A stretch of DNA of 26,552 nt from Bacteroides sp. (GTDB lineage Bacteria > Bacteroidota > Bacteroidia > Bacteroidales > Bacteroidaceae): NCBI GenBank assembly GCA_019414725.1, contig DXLM01000025.1:1-26552 (forward strand), given 5' to 3'. Shown here piece by piece: positions 7,493 to 15,310 of this stretch. The translations under genes were made by a program, and so were the position numbers. The notes beneath the pieces are model-generated. The model ran no database searches, had not been told where the DNA came from, and saw only the letters and a list, made by a program, of their open reading frames with translations. How positions within the stretch are numbered: position 1 is the first letter of the stretch; every line of letters starts with the position of its first letter.

Positions 7493-7545
7493 TCATGTAA
7501 AAGACATGATTATTTAACATTTGTTTCTGTCAAATTTCATGTAAA
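7493..7545. promoter_or_regulatory. Operator-like TCATGT repeats upstream of map
   Basis: TCATGT-aaaag-ACATGA at 7493-7509 is a perfect 6-bp inverted repeat. The 11-base word ATTCATGTAAA at 7491-7501 recurs with one change (TTTCATGTAAA) at 7535-7545, exactly 44 bases apart. The cluster lies between the divergent winged-helix gene and map. Function is inferred only from symmetry and place. The rest of this 236-bp gap is AT-rich without a visible gene. Confidence 0.35.
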
Positions 7546-7602
7546 TTCTCTTTTTATGAAGATATTTATTGCCGGATGAGCCATTTTTACAAATATTTCC
7601 TC

Positions 7603-7610
7603 TAACTTTG
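7603..7610 (+). promoter_or_regulatory. Candidate -7 element for map
   Basis: TAACTTTG fits TAnnTTTG exactly and lies 21 bases before the map start. No clean TTTG is found at the expected -33 distance. Confidence 0.45.
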
Positions 7611-7631
7611 TAAGTCAATTAATCCTTTGAT

Positions 7632-8486
7632 ATGAAAAGAAATAAAATAAACTGGAGAGTTCCCAAAGGTATGGAACTCACAGAGTTAGATAAAAAGGTT
7701 CTCTATTATCAAGATAGAGGTCATTTAGTACCTTCACGTGAACTGATCAAGACACCGGAACAGATTGAAGGAATACGCCGTAGCGGTATTGTCAATACCG
7801 GAGTGCTAGACCTTGTAGAACGTGAGATCCATGCAGGCATGAGCACATTGGAAATAGACAAGCTGGTTTATGAATATACGAAAGATCACGGTGGCATTCC
7901 TGCAACCTTAGGTTATGACGGTTTTCCCAAAAGTTGCTGCACCTCTATCAATGAGGTTGTTTGTCACGGTATTCCCAATGAATTCGATATTCTGGAAGAA
8001 GGAGATATCATCAATGTGGATTGTACTACCATTCTTGATGGTTATTATGCCGATGCATCGCGTATGTTTACCATTGGAAAAACCACACCTCAAAAAGAAA
8101 AACTGGTACGAGTAGCTAAAGAATGTCTGGAGATAGGCATGGAAGCTGCGAAACCATTTGGTTTTGTAGGGGACATAGGACATGCCATTGAAAAACATGC
8201 TAAAAAAAATGGATTCTCAGTAGTGCGTGATCTCTGCGGACACGGAGTAGGCATAGAGTTCCATGAAGAACCGGATGTAGAACATTTCGGGAAAAAAGGA
8301 ACTGGTATGCTATTGGTGCCGGGAATGGTTTTTACCATTGAACCAATGATCAATATGGGAACATGGGAAGTCTTCATTGATGAGGAAGATGGCTGGACTG
8401 TAGTCACCGAAGACGAACAGCCGTCTGCACAGTGGGAACATACTTTCGTTATGACAGATAACGGACTTGAAATTCTGACACATTAA
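7632..8486 (+). CDS. map: Methionine aminopeptidase, type I
   Basis: This 284-residue cytosolic metalloenzyme removes the initiator methionine from new proteins. The five metal ligands are all present in order: Asp130 and Asp141 (11 apart, as in E. coli), His204 in CGHGVGIEFHEE, Glu237 in FTIEPM and Glu269 in QWEHTFVMT. A region of about 30 residues before the pita-bread fold makes it a little longer than the E. coli enzyme of about 264 residues; it lacks a zinc-finger cysteine set. Bacteroidales often have a second map in the ribosomal-protein operon, so this may be the extra copy. It lies 23 bases before tsaD and is probably co-transcribed with it. Confidence 0.95.
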   Translation: MKRNKINWRVPKGMELTELDKKVLYYQDRGHLVPSRELIKTPEQIEGIRRSGIVNTGVLDLVEREIHAGMSTLEIDKLVYEYTKDHGGIPATLGYDGFPKSCCTSINEVVCHGIPNEFDILEEGDIINVDCTTILDGYYADASRMFTIGKTTPQKEKLVRVAKECLEIGMEAAKPFGFVGDIGHAIEKHAKKNGFSVVRDLCGHGVGIEFHEEPDVEHFGKKGTGMLLVPGMVFTIEPMINMGTWEVFIDEEDGWTVVTEDEQPSAQWEHTFVMTDNGLEILTH

Positions 8487-8509
8487 TATATATAATAAGG
8501 TATAGAAAT

Positions 8510-9529
8510 ATGGATACAATTATATTAGGTATAGAATCTTCCTGTGACGACACATCAGCCGCAGTTATCAAGAATGGCGTATTGTTGTCCAACGTAGTGT
8601 CCAGCCAGGCTGTTCACGAAGCTTACGGAGGGGTGGTTCCCGAATTGGCGTCACGTGCCCATCAACAAAACATTGTACCGGTGGTGCACGAAGCCTTAAA
8701 AAGGGCAGGAGTTACCAAGGAGCAACTAAGCGCCGTTGCATTCACCCGAGGACCCGGCTTGATGGGATCATTACTGGTCGGAGTATCTTTTGCGAAAGGT
8801 TTCGCACGTTCATTGAATATACCAATGATTGATGTTAACCACCTGCAAGCCCATGTGTTAGCCCATTTCATTAAAGAATCGGAAGAAGACAACAACCAAC
8901 CTAAATTCCCTTTCTTGTGCCTGCTGGTGTCAGGAGGAAACTCACAGATAATATTGGTAAAGGCCTATAATGACATGGAAGTTTTGGGACAAACTATTGA
9001 CGATGCAGCAGGAGAAGCTATCGACAAATGTTCTAAAGTAATGGGCTTAGGTTATCCCGGAGGTCCTATCATTGATAAACTGGCACGTCAAGGCAATCCA
9101 AAAGCGTTCACTTTCAGTAAACCACATATTCCGGACTATAACTATAGTTTCAGCGGATTAAAGACTTCTTTCCTATACTCTTTGCGTGACTGGTTGAAAG
9201 AAGATCCCGATTTCATCGAACATCATAAAAACGACTTGGCTGCTTCATTGGAAGCGACCATTGTAGATATTCTGATGGACAAGCTGAGAAAAGCAGCCAA
9301 AAATCTCAAGATAAATGAAGTGGCAGTAGCCGGAGGGGTATCAGCCAACAACGGGCTTCGTAACTCATTCCGCGAGCATGCCGGGAAATATGGTTGGAAT
9401 ATCTATATCCCGAAGTTCAGCTTTACTACGGATAATGCCGCAATGATCGCAAATACCGGTTATTACAAGTATCTGGACAATGATTTTTGCACTATAGACA
9501 AGCCCGCTTATTCACGGGTAACTATTTAA
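8510..9529 (+). CDS. tsaD: tRNA N6-adenosine threonylcarbamoyltransferase TsaD
   Basis: This 339-residue ASKHA-fold protein transfers the threonylcarbamoyl group to A37 of ANN-decoding tRNAs. It works in the TsaB-TsaD-TsaE complex, and the partners are not in this window. The start GIESSCDDTSAAV is diagnostic. The metal site is His111 and His115 in NHLQAHVLAH with Asp308 in TTDNAAMIA. The nucleotide-binding stretches LVSGGNSQI and AVAGGVSANN are also present. Length agrees with the family (about 335-345). The gap to map is 23 bases and to the following pncC gene 21 bases, which suggests a short translation-related operon. Confidence 0.97.
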   Translation: MDTIILGIESSCDDTSAAVIKNGVLLSNVVSSQAVHEAYGGVVPELASRAHQQNIVPVVHEALKRAGVTKEQLSAVAFTRGPGLMGSLLVGVSFAKGFARSLNIPMIDVNHLQAHVLAHFIKESEEDNNQPKFPFLCLLVSGGNSQIILVKAYNDMEVLGQTIDDAAGEAIDKCSKVMGLGYPGGPIIDKLARQGNPKAFTFSKPHIPDYNYSFSGLKTSFLYSLRDWLKEDPDFIEHHKNDLAASLEATIVDILMDKLRKAAKNLKINEVAVAGGVSANNGLRNSFREHAGKYGWNIYIPKFSFTTDNAAMIANTGYYKYLDNDFCTIDKPAYSRVTI

Positions 9530-9550
9530 TATTAAAAAACCGTTTTCAAC

Positions 9551-10051
9551 ATGTCAGTAGAAGGTAAATTTTTAAGTAAAGAGATTAACGATTTGTTTTG
9601 GAGAGAGGGCCTGACACTCGTTACTGCCGAGAGTTGCACGGCAGGAAGTGTGGCGGCCGCTATTACAGCCGTTGCCGGAAGTTCACAATTCTTTAAAGGT
9701 GGAATTATCGCCTATTCCAACGAAATAAAGGAAAGTCTGTTAGGGGTAAACCACGAAACTTTAGAAACTCACGGAGCTGTAAGTGAAGAAACCGTTATCG
9801 AAATGGTAAAAGGAGCGATGAAATCGATGAATTCTGATTGTGCTGTAGCAACTTCAGGTATCGCAGGACCCACAGGAGGTACTCCCGACAAACCGGTAGG
9901 TACCATTTGGATTGCTGCCGGATGTAAAGACAAAGTGATTACACTGAAATTGGAAGGCGACGAAGGAAGAAACAAAAACATTGCAAATGCAACCCAAAAT
10001 GCACTGCAACTGCTTCGAAAGTTGTTCCAAAACGAAGAAAATGAGCAGTAA
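9551..10051 (+). CDS. pncC: Nicotinamide-nucleotide amidase (CinA C-terminal domain, PncC)
   Basis: This 166-residue protein is the stand-alone CinA C-terminal domain, the same size as E. coli PncC. The family deamidates nicotinamide mononucleotide to nicotinate mononucleotide in NAD recycling. The catalytic serine is expected at Ser28 in AESCTAG; Tyr55 and Lys60 lie in the conserved GGIIAYSNEIKESLLGV block. ATSGIAGPTGGTPDKPVGT at about 100-118 is the other family signature. There is no N-terminal MoaB-like domain, so this is not a full CinA. It lies 21 bases after tsaD and 104 bases before rpmB, with a candidate new promoter in that gap. Confidence 0.92.
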   Translation: MSVEGKFLSKEINDLFWREGLTLVTAESCTAGSVAAAITAVAGSSQFFKGGIIAYSNEIKESLLGVNHETLETHGAVSEETVIEMVKGAMKSMNSDCAVATSGIAGPTGGTPDKPVGTIWIAAGCKDKVITLKLEGDEGRNKNIANATQNALQLLRKLFQNEENEQ

Positions 10052-10074
10052 TTGCAGAATTATTTGCAAAAACT

Positions 10075-10106
10075 CTTGTTTTATACAAATAAAAGTGCTT
10101 ATTTTG
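10075..10106 (+). promoter_or_regulatory. Candidate promoter for the rpmB operon
   Basis: A CTTG (10075-10078) is followed after 20 bases by TTATTTTG (10099-10106). Both are one base off the Bacteroides -33 and -7 motifs, but the spacing is right and it lies 50 bases before rpmB. Confidence 0.4.
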
Positions 10107-10155
10107 CACTCCGTTTGAAATAAGTATTGAAAAAAACTATAAAAATAAGATAGCA

Positions 10156-10416
10156 ATGTCGAAGATTTGTCAAATTACCGGAAAGAAAGCCATGATTGGC
10201 AACAATGTTTCACACTCTAAGAGAAGAACCAAAAGAACTTTTGATGTGAACTTGTTTACTAAGAAATTCTACTATGTAGAACAAGATTGCTGGATTAGCC
10301 TGAACATCTGCGCTAACGGCTTACGTGTGATTAATAAAAAAGGCCTGGATGCAGCGCTGAATGAAGCGGTAACCAAAGGCTATTGTGATTGGAAAAGCAT
10401 CAAAATTATTGGTTAA
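10156..10416 (+). CDS. rpmB: Large-subunit ribosomal protein bL28
   Basis: This 86-residue basic protein of the 50S subunit begins SKICQITGKKAMIGNNVSHS, the bL28 signature, followed by RRTKRTFDVNL and a C-terminal half ending IKIIG. The start is fixed by this N-terminus. It leads a compact three-gene unit with rpmG (20 bases on) and a DUF4295-type gene, an arrangement common in Bacteroidota. Confidence 0.97.
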   Translation: MSKICQITGKKAMIGNNVSHSKRRTKRTFDVNLFTKKFYYVEQDCWISLNICANGLRVINKKGLDAALNEAVTKGYCDWKSIKIIG

Positions 10417-10436
10417 TTAAAAAGGAGAGATAGACT

Positions 10437-10625
10437 ATGGCAAAGAAGGCTAAAGGTAATAGAGTACAGGTAATCCTTGAATGCACAGAAATGAAGGATA
10501 GTGGTATGCCGGGAACTTCTCGTTACATTACAACAAAAAACAGAAAAAATACCACTGAAAGATTGGAACTTAAGAAGTACAATCCTATTTTGAAAAGAGT
10601 AACAGTTCACAAAGAAATTAAATAA
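10437..10625 (+). CDS. rpmG: Large-subunit ribosomal protein bL33, zinc-free form
   Basis: This 62-residue 50S protein has the bL33 core from RVQVILECTEM through SRYITTKNRKNTTERLELKKYNP. Only one cysteine (in LECTE) is present, so the two CxxC pairs of the zinc-binding form are missing. This is therefore a C-minus, zinc-independent bL33. It lies between rpmB and the small DUF4295-type gene with gaps of 20 and 9 bases. Confidence 0.96.
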   Translation: MAKKAKGNRVQVILECTEMKDSGMPGTSRYITTKNRKNTTERLELKKYNPILKRVTVHKEIK

Positions 10626-10634
10626 TTATAACCC

Positions 10635-10790
10635 ATGGCAAAGAAAACAGTCGCAACCCTTCAGACAGGTAAAGAAGGACGTTCTTATACTAAGGTTATC
10701 AAGATGGTTAAATCTCCGAAAACAGGAGCTTACATCTTCGATGAGCAAATGGTACCTAACGAAAAAGTTCAAGACTTTTTCAAGAAATAA
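10635..10790 (+). CDS. DUF4295-type small basic protein, probably ribosomal
   Basis: This 51-residue protein begins MAKKTVATLQTGKEGRSYTK and ends VQDFFKK. It is lysine-rich and has a conserved middle around VIKMVKSPKTGAYIFDEQMV. Family members occur in Bacteroidota directly after rpmG, as here (9-base gap). The size, charge and operon position suggest a ribosome component. A Bacteroidota-specific large-subunit protein named bL38 has been described from Flavobacterium, and I suspect, without being able to confirm it, that this family is the same. A clear intrinsic terminator follows 21 bases after the stop. Confidence 0.88.
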   Translation: MAKKTVATLQTGKEGRSYTKVIKMVKSPKTGAYIFDEQMVPNEKVQDFFKK

Positions 10791-10811
10791 TTCAGTCGGA
10801 ATGACTGGTGG

Positions 10812-10848
10812 AAAGTTCCTTTCATATATTATGGAAGGAACTTTTTTT
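10812..10848 (+). terminator. Intrinsic terminator of the rpmB operon
   Basis: AAAGTTCCTTTCAT pairs with ATGGAAGGAACTTT around a 5-base loop, with one mismatch, and runs into seven Ts (10842-10848). This is a textbook rho-independent terminator. Confidence 0.9.
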
Positions 10849-10902
10849 ATACCACAATGTTATCATCATAATACATTATGACCAATCATTGTGACACTTT
10901 TT

Positions 10903-10934
10903 TTTGTCCGTGTAAGAGATTAGTTATATCTTTG
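10903..10934 (+). promoter_or_regulatory. Bacteroides-type promoter for ftsY
   Basis: TTTG (10903-10906), then 20 bases, then TATCTTTG (10927-10934) matches both consensus elements and spacing. The ftsY start is 29 bases downstream, and a terminator lies just upstream. Confidence 0.75.
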
Positions 10935-10963
10935 TAGCATAAACAGATAAATCAGACTCCAAT

Positions 10964-11923
10964 ATGGGATTTTTTAATTTTTTCTCAAAAGAAAAGAAGG
11001 AAACTTTAGACAAAGGATTGTCCAAAACCAAAGAAAGTGTATTTAGTAAGATTGCCCGTGCCGTAGCGGGTAAATCAAAAGTAGACGATGAAGTATTGGA
11101 TAATCTGGAAGAAGTGCTTATCACTTCGGATGTAGGCGTTGAAACAACTCTGAATATCATCAAACGCATTGAAGAAAGAGTTGCCAAAGATAAATATGTA
11201 AACACTCAGGAACTGAACAAGATTCTCCGTGAAGAGATAGCGGCATTATTGACTGAAAATAACACGGTGGATTCGGATGATTTCACTGTTCCGGAAGGTA
11301 AGAAGCCCTATGTCATCATGGTGGTAGGTGTAAACGGTGTGGGTAAAACCACAACCATTGGTAAATTGGCATATCAATTTAAGAAGGCGGGCAAAACCGT
11401 CTATTTGGGTGCCGCTGATACATTCCGTGCTGCCGCCGTAGAACAATTGGATATTTGGGGAGAAAGAGTAGGAGTGCCTGTTATTAAACAGAAAATGGGA
11501 TCAGATCCCGCATCTGTAGCTTTTGATACCTTAAGTTCCGCCGTAGCTAATAATGCAGATGTAGTAATCATTGATACCGCAGGCCGTCTTCACAATAAAG
11601 TAGGTTTGATGAACGAGCTTACTAAAATCAAGAATGTGATGAAGAAAGTTGTTGCGGACGCACCTCACGAAGTATTATTGGTTTTAGACGGTTCTACCGG
11701 TCAAAATGCATTTGAACAAGCCAAACAGTTTACTTTGGCGACAGAAGTTACTGCTATGGCAATTACCAAATTGGACGGAACAGCCAAAGGGGGCGTTGTA
11801 ATTGGCATCTCAGAGCAGTTCAAGATTCCCGTAAAATATATTGGATTGGGCGAAGGCATTGAAGACATGCAGGTATTCCGCAAAAAAGAATTTGTAGACT
11901 CACTATTTGGAGAGACTGAATAA
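10964..11923 (+). CDS. ftsY: Signal recognition particle receptor FtsY
   Basis: This 319-residue SRP GTPase docks ribosomes carrying membrane proteins at the inner membrane. The N domain (about 20-105) is followed by the G domain with GVNGVGKTT (122-130), DTFRAAAVEQL (152-162), DTAGR (204-208) and TKLDGTAKGG (268-277). The long acidic A domain of E. coli FtsY is missing. Instead a short amphipathic start, MGFFNFFSKEKK, probably binds the membrane, which is normal for Bacteroidota. It is followed three bases later by rimO, so the two are co-transcribed from the promoter at 10903-10934. Confidence 0.97.
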   Translation: MGFFNFFSKEKKETLDKGLSKTKESVFSKIARAVAGKSKVDDEVLDNLEEVLITSDVGVETTLNIIKRIEERVAKDKYVNTQELNKILREEIAALLTENNTVDSDDFTVPEGKKPYVIMVVGVNGVGKTTTIGKLAYQFKKAGKTVYLGAADTFRAAAVEQLDIWGERVGVPVIKQKMGSDPASVAFDTLSSAVANNADVVIIDTAGRLHNKVGLMNELTKIKNVMKKVVADAPHEVLLVLDGSTGQNAFEQAKQFTLATEVTAMAITKLDGTAKGGVVIGISEQFKIPVKYIGLGEGIEDMQVFRKKEFVDSLFGETE

Positions 11924-11926
11924 TAA

Positions 11927-13225
11927 ATGAAACGTAACACAATAGATATCATCACCTTAGGGTGTTCTAAAAACTTAGTAGACTCAGAAAAGCTGATGCG
12001 TCAGCTGGAAGCAAACGGTTATAAAGTAACTCACGATTCCGACAAACCACAAGGAGAAATCGCAGTTATTAATACATGTGGTTTCATCGGTGATGCCAAA
12101 GAGGAATCGATCAATATGATATTGGAATTTTGTCAGGCCAAAGAAGAAGGGAAGCTCAAAAAACTATATGTGATGGGCTGCCTTTCAGAAAGATATCTAA
12201 AAGAATTGGCATTGGAAATTCCTCAAGTAGATAAATTCTATGGTAAGTTTAACTGGAATGAGTTGCTGGCAGATTTAGGCAAAGCATACAAGTCGGAATT
12301 TGCCATTGAACGGACATTAACCACACCCCATCACTACGCTTATCTGAAAATATCAGAAGGCTGTGACCGTAAATGCTCTTATTGCGCCATTCCTATTATT
12401 ACAGGACGCCACATTTCACGGCCGATGGAGGAGATTATTGATGAAGTGAAACTACTTGTATCCGAAGGAGTAAAAGAGTTCCAAATTATAGCCCAAGAAT
12501 TGACTTACTATGGCGTAGATTTATATAAAAGTCAGAAATTGCCCGAACTCATCGAAAGAATCGCCAATGTTCCCGGTGTAGAATGGATACGTTTACACTA
12601 TGCATATCCAGCCCATTTTCCGGAAGAATTATTCCGTGTTATGCGCGAACACGATAATGTATGCAAATATATGGATATTGCCCTGCAACACATTAGTGAC
12701 AATATGCTGAATAAAATGCGCCGGCATGTAAGTAAAGCGGAAACCTACGAATTAATCGAAAAATTCCGTCGGGAAGTACCCGGTATTCACTTACGTACAA
12801 CATTAATGGTAGGACATCCCGGTGAGACTGAAGAAGATTTTGAAGAATTAAAAGAATTCGTCAAAAAAGTACGATTCGACCGGATGGGAGCCTTCGCTTA
12901 CTCGGAAGAAGAAGGAACATTCGCCGCTAAAGAATACGAAGATTCCATTTCTCATGAAGTGAAACAACAGCGTTTGGATGAATTAATGGCACTTCAGCAG
13001 GAAATAGCCGGCGAACTGAGCCAAACGAAAATAGGTAAAGAATTTAAAGTCATTATAGACCGGAAGGAAGGAGATTACTACATAGGCAGAACCCAGTTTG
13101 ACTCTCCCGAGGTAGATCCTGAGGTCTTGATAAAAGCTGATGACGAGTACTTAAAAATAGGTGAATTCTATAAAGTGAAAATAACAGCCGCTGATGATTT
13201 CGACCTATACGCCAGCATTTTATAG
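11927..13225 (+). CDS. rimO: Ribosomal protein uS12 methylthiotransferase RimO
   Basis: This 432-residue radical-SAM enzyme adds a methylthio group to an aspartate of ribosomal protein uS12. The N-terminal MTTase domain has cluster ligands Cys13 (LGCSKN), Cys51 (NTCGF) and Cys85 (MGCLSERY). The radical-SAM cluster motif is CDRKCSYC with Cys146, Cys150 and Cys153. A TRAM domain closes the protein from about residue 365. The GCSKNLVDSE start distinguishes RimO from the tRNA-modifying MiaB. It lies three bases after ftsY. Residue pattern and length agree with the family. Confidence 0.96.
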   Translation: MKRNTIDIITLGCSKNLVDSEKLMRQLEANGYKVTHDSDKPQGEIAVINTCGFIGDAKEESINMILEFCQAKEEGKLKKLYVMGCLSERYLKELALEIPQVDKFYGKFNWNELLADLGKAYKSEFAIERTLTTPHHYAYLKISEGCDRKCSYCAIPIITGRHISRPMEEIIDEVKLLVSEGVKEFQIIAQELTYYGVDLYKSQKLPELIERIANVPGVEWIRLHYAYPAHFPEELFRVMREHDNVCKYMDIALQHISDNMLNKMRRHVSKAETYELIEKFRREVPGIHLRTTLMVGHPGETEEDFEELKEFVKKVRFDRMGAFAYSEEEGTFAAKEYEDSISHEVKQQRLDELMALQQEIAGELSQTKIGKEFKVIIDRKEGDYYIGRTQFDSPEVDPEVLIKADDEYLKIGEFYKVKITAADDFDLYASIL

Positions 13226-13298
13226 ACCTTTTCCCTTATAAAGTTTGGATAATGTTTGTTTTTTTACTAATATAGCAACCAAATTAACACTTTAAGCT

Positions 13299-13571
13299 TT
13301 GAATAACAAAGAATTTATATCTGAATTATCACGTAAACTAGGATATACGAATAAAGATACATCACAATTGGTATCCTCAGTCATTGGTGTTATGACCCAG
13401 GAATTGCAAGATGGCAACAACATTGCAATCCAGGGATTTGGTACGTTTGAGGTTAAGAAAAAGCTGGAAAGAATTTCTATTAACCCGGCTACTCAACAAC
13501 GTATGCTGATTCCCCCCAAGTTAGTGCTGACTTACAAACCCAGTGTAACTTTAAAAGAAAAGTTTAAATAA
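13299..13571 (+). CDS. HU-family DNA-binding protein, TTG start
   Basis: This 90-residue histone-like protein binds and bends DNA as a dimer. The N-terminal helices NNKEFISELSRKLGYTNKDT, the IQGFGTFEVKKK turn and the beta-arm INPATQQRMLIPP are typical of HU/IHF. The start is TTG: a TAA lies two codons upstream in frame, and the only later in-frame Met is at about residue 27, inside the domain. A TTG start may lower its expression. It lies 73 bases after rimO and 25 bases before a second HU-fold gene, so the pair may be expressed together and even form a heterodimer; that last point is inference. Confidence 0.93.
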   Translation: MNNKEFISELSRKLGYTNKDTSQLVSSVIGVMTQELQDGNNIAIQGFGTFEVKKKLERISINPATQQRMLIPPKLVLTYKPSVTLKEKFK

Positions 13572-13596
13572 AATAGTCCTTATTTATAATATTATC

Positions 13597-15027
13597 ATGA
13601 GCGAGAAAGTAACCATACAAGATATCATCGAACTTTTGGCTGAGAAACACAGCATGACTAAAAAAGATGCTGAAATCTTTGTCAAAGGAATGTTTGAACT
13701 GATAGAGGAAGCTTTAGTTACTGAAAAGTATGTAAAGGTTAAAGGACTAGGTACGTTTAAACTTACAGAGGTGGAGAGTCGTGAAAGTGTAAACGTAAAC
13801 ACGGGGGAAAGAATTGAAATACAGGGCCATACAAAAATATCTTTTACTCCGGATTCCAGTATGAAAGATTTAATAAATAAACCATTCGCTCATTTTGAAA
13901 CGGTTATATTAAATGAAAACACCAAACTGGAAGATACCGAAACAGAAATAGAAGGAGAGGAGGAAGATACCTTTGACGGAAACGCGCCTAAGCCTAAACA
14001 AACAATTGCGGCTAAAGAGGTTGAGTTCATAGAAGCGGAAAATACAGAAGATTCTCCAAATGAGAATGCCATTGCCGCTGAAGACACTACTCCGGTTATT
14101 GAGGAAACAATTATTGAAGAACCTGCACCTTCTGTTGAAATTACAGAGGAAGAGATACAAATTATAGAACCGGAAAAAGAATCGGAAGATATTGTCACTG
14201 AAGCAGAAAAGGATATTGTTGCTGAAACAGCTGTTCCCCAAACGGTTTCCCCTTTAGCAGAGACAATAGAAGGAAACGAGGTAACAGACAAACCTCAAGA
14301 AGAAGTTATGACTATCGCCGATGCAGCCATACTGGCTGCTCGTAAAGCTTGTGAAGAAAAAACATCCTTGGAAACAATAGCGTCAGAAGAGGCAACCCCG
14401 TCAGAGAAAACAGTAATAACTCCTGTTACTTCTGATTTTGAAAAAGAACAGAAGATAGAGGAAACAACAGAGACACAAGAAATCTCAGAAGAGAAAAAGA
14501 ACAGAGTTTCCCAGGGAGTTATTCTTGCTATCATTTTGATTGCCTGCATTGCAGGTGGCATATATTGGTATTTGCAATCAGATAAAACTTCGGATTTACA
14601 ATCGCCGGCTACAATAAAAAACACCCAAGAACAATTGGAAGAGGATATTCCTGCAATTCCGGTTAATGACTCATTGATGCAAGGTAAAGATACCGCAAAC
14701 ATATGGACGAATGTTGCCGGAAAAGAGACCATCAGTCAATCACAGCAGACTGTATCTCCTAGTACGGAAAAGAGTTCAGGCGTTGCGACAACCGCAAATG
14801 TTGCAAAAGAAACTTTAGCCGATACTGTAGAATATGACATAACAGGGACTAAAACTAATTACACATTACGAGAAGGAGAGAGCCTGGTAAAATTAGCTGT
14901 GAAATTCTATGGTACAAAAAAGCTATGGCCCTATATCGTGAAACATAATAAAAACATCATTAAAGATGCCGACAGAGTACCCATAGGGACTACTCTGCGT
15001 ATTCCTGAACTAACTCCTAAAAAATAA
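13597..15027 (+). CDS. HU domain - acidic linker - membrane helix - LysM fusion protein
   Basis: This is a 476-residue multidomain protein. Residues 1-100 form an HU/IHF-like fold with IQDIIELLAEKHSMTKKDAE helices, the VKGLGTFKL turn and a beta-arm around 61-85. Residues 105-300 are a long linker rich in Glu, Thr and Pro, probably disordered. One membrane helix spans about 307-327 (GVILAIILIACIAGGIYWYL), preceded by KKNR. The C-terminal 421-470 is a LysM module (YTLREGESLVKLAVKFYG, then LWPYIVKHNK and IPIGTTLRIP-like end). By the positive-inside rule the HU domain is cytoplasmic and the LysM domain periplasmic. That would let it link DNA to peptidoglycan. HU-LysM relatives occur in Bacteroidales genomes, but I know of no assigned function. 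The neighbouring gene at 13299 is a simple HU. Confidence 0.88.
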   Translation: MSEKVTIQDIIELLAEKHSMTKKDAEIFVKGMFELIEEALVTEKYVKVKGLGTFKLTEVESRESVNVNTGERIEIQGHTKISFTPDSSMKDLINKPFAHFETVILNENTKLEDTETEIEGEEEDTFDGNAPKPKQTIAAKEVEFIEAENTEDSPNENAIAAEDTTPVIEETIIEEPAPSVEITEEEIQIIEPEKESEDIVTEAEKDIVAETAVPQTVSPLAETIEGNEVTDKPQEEVMTIADAAILAARKACEEKTSLETIASEEATPSEKTVITPVTSDFEKEQKIEETTETQEISEEKKNRVSQGVILAIILIACIAGGIYWYLQSDKTSDLQSPATIKNTQEQLEEDIPAIPVNDSLMQGKDTANIWTNVAGKETISQSQQTVSPSTEKSSGVATTANVAKETLADTVEYDITGTKTNYTLREGESLVKLAVKFYGTKKLWPYIVKHNKNIIKDADRVPIGTTLRIPELTPKK

Positions 15028-15029
15028 GC

Positions 15030-15083
15030 CTTCTTGCATTTTGCCTGCTTTCGGCATAAATAAAGCAGGCAAAATACAAGAAG
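15030..15083. terminator. Long hairpin after the HU-LysM gene
   Basis: A 22-bp stem (15030-15051 with 15062-15083) has one mismatch. On the plus strand it is followed by TAAAAAAAAG and not by Ts, so it is not a classic intrinsic terminator. It may still end the transcript or protect its 3' end. Confidence 0.55.
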
Positions 15084-15126
15084 TAAAAAAAAGTGCGTTC
15101 AACTGATATTCTCACTCTACAAACCT

Positions 15127-15134
15127 TATCTTTG
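15127..15134 (+). promoter_or_regulatory. Candidate distal -7 element for the Bat locus
   Basis: TATCTTTG fits TAnnTTTG. It would give a leader of about 170 bases before the moxR start. No good TTTG is seen at -33. Confidence 0.4.
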
Positions 15135-15204
15135 TATTTTAAAATTCTTTAGCCCAATAACCTTTAAAAAGTAGAGATGCACTTTACTTTTTTAATAAAA
15201 ATTA

Positions 15205-15236
15205 GTTGCCGCTGTTAATTAATTAGCGTAATTTTG
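15205..15236 (+). promoter_or_regulatory. Candidate proximal promoter for the Bat locus
   Basis: GTTG (15205-15208), 20 bases, then TAATTTTG (15229-15236) fits the Bacteroides pattern with one change at -33. It lies 75 bases before moxR. Together with the element at 15127 it would make two stacked promoters. Confidence 0.45.
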
Positions 15237-15310
15237 GCTGCGTTAAATGAACAAGGCTATTTACAAGCCCGTTATTAGATCAATAAAGAAATAACTAAAT
15301 AAACAAAATT

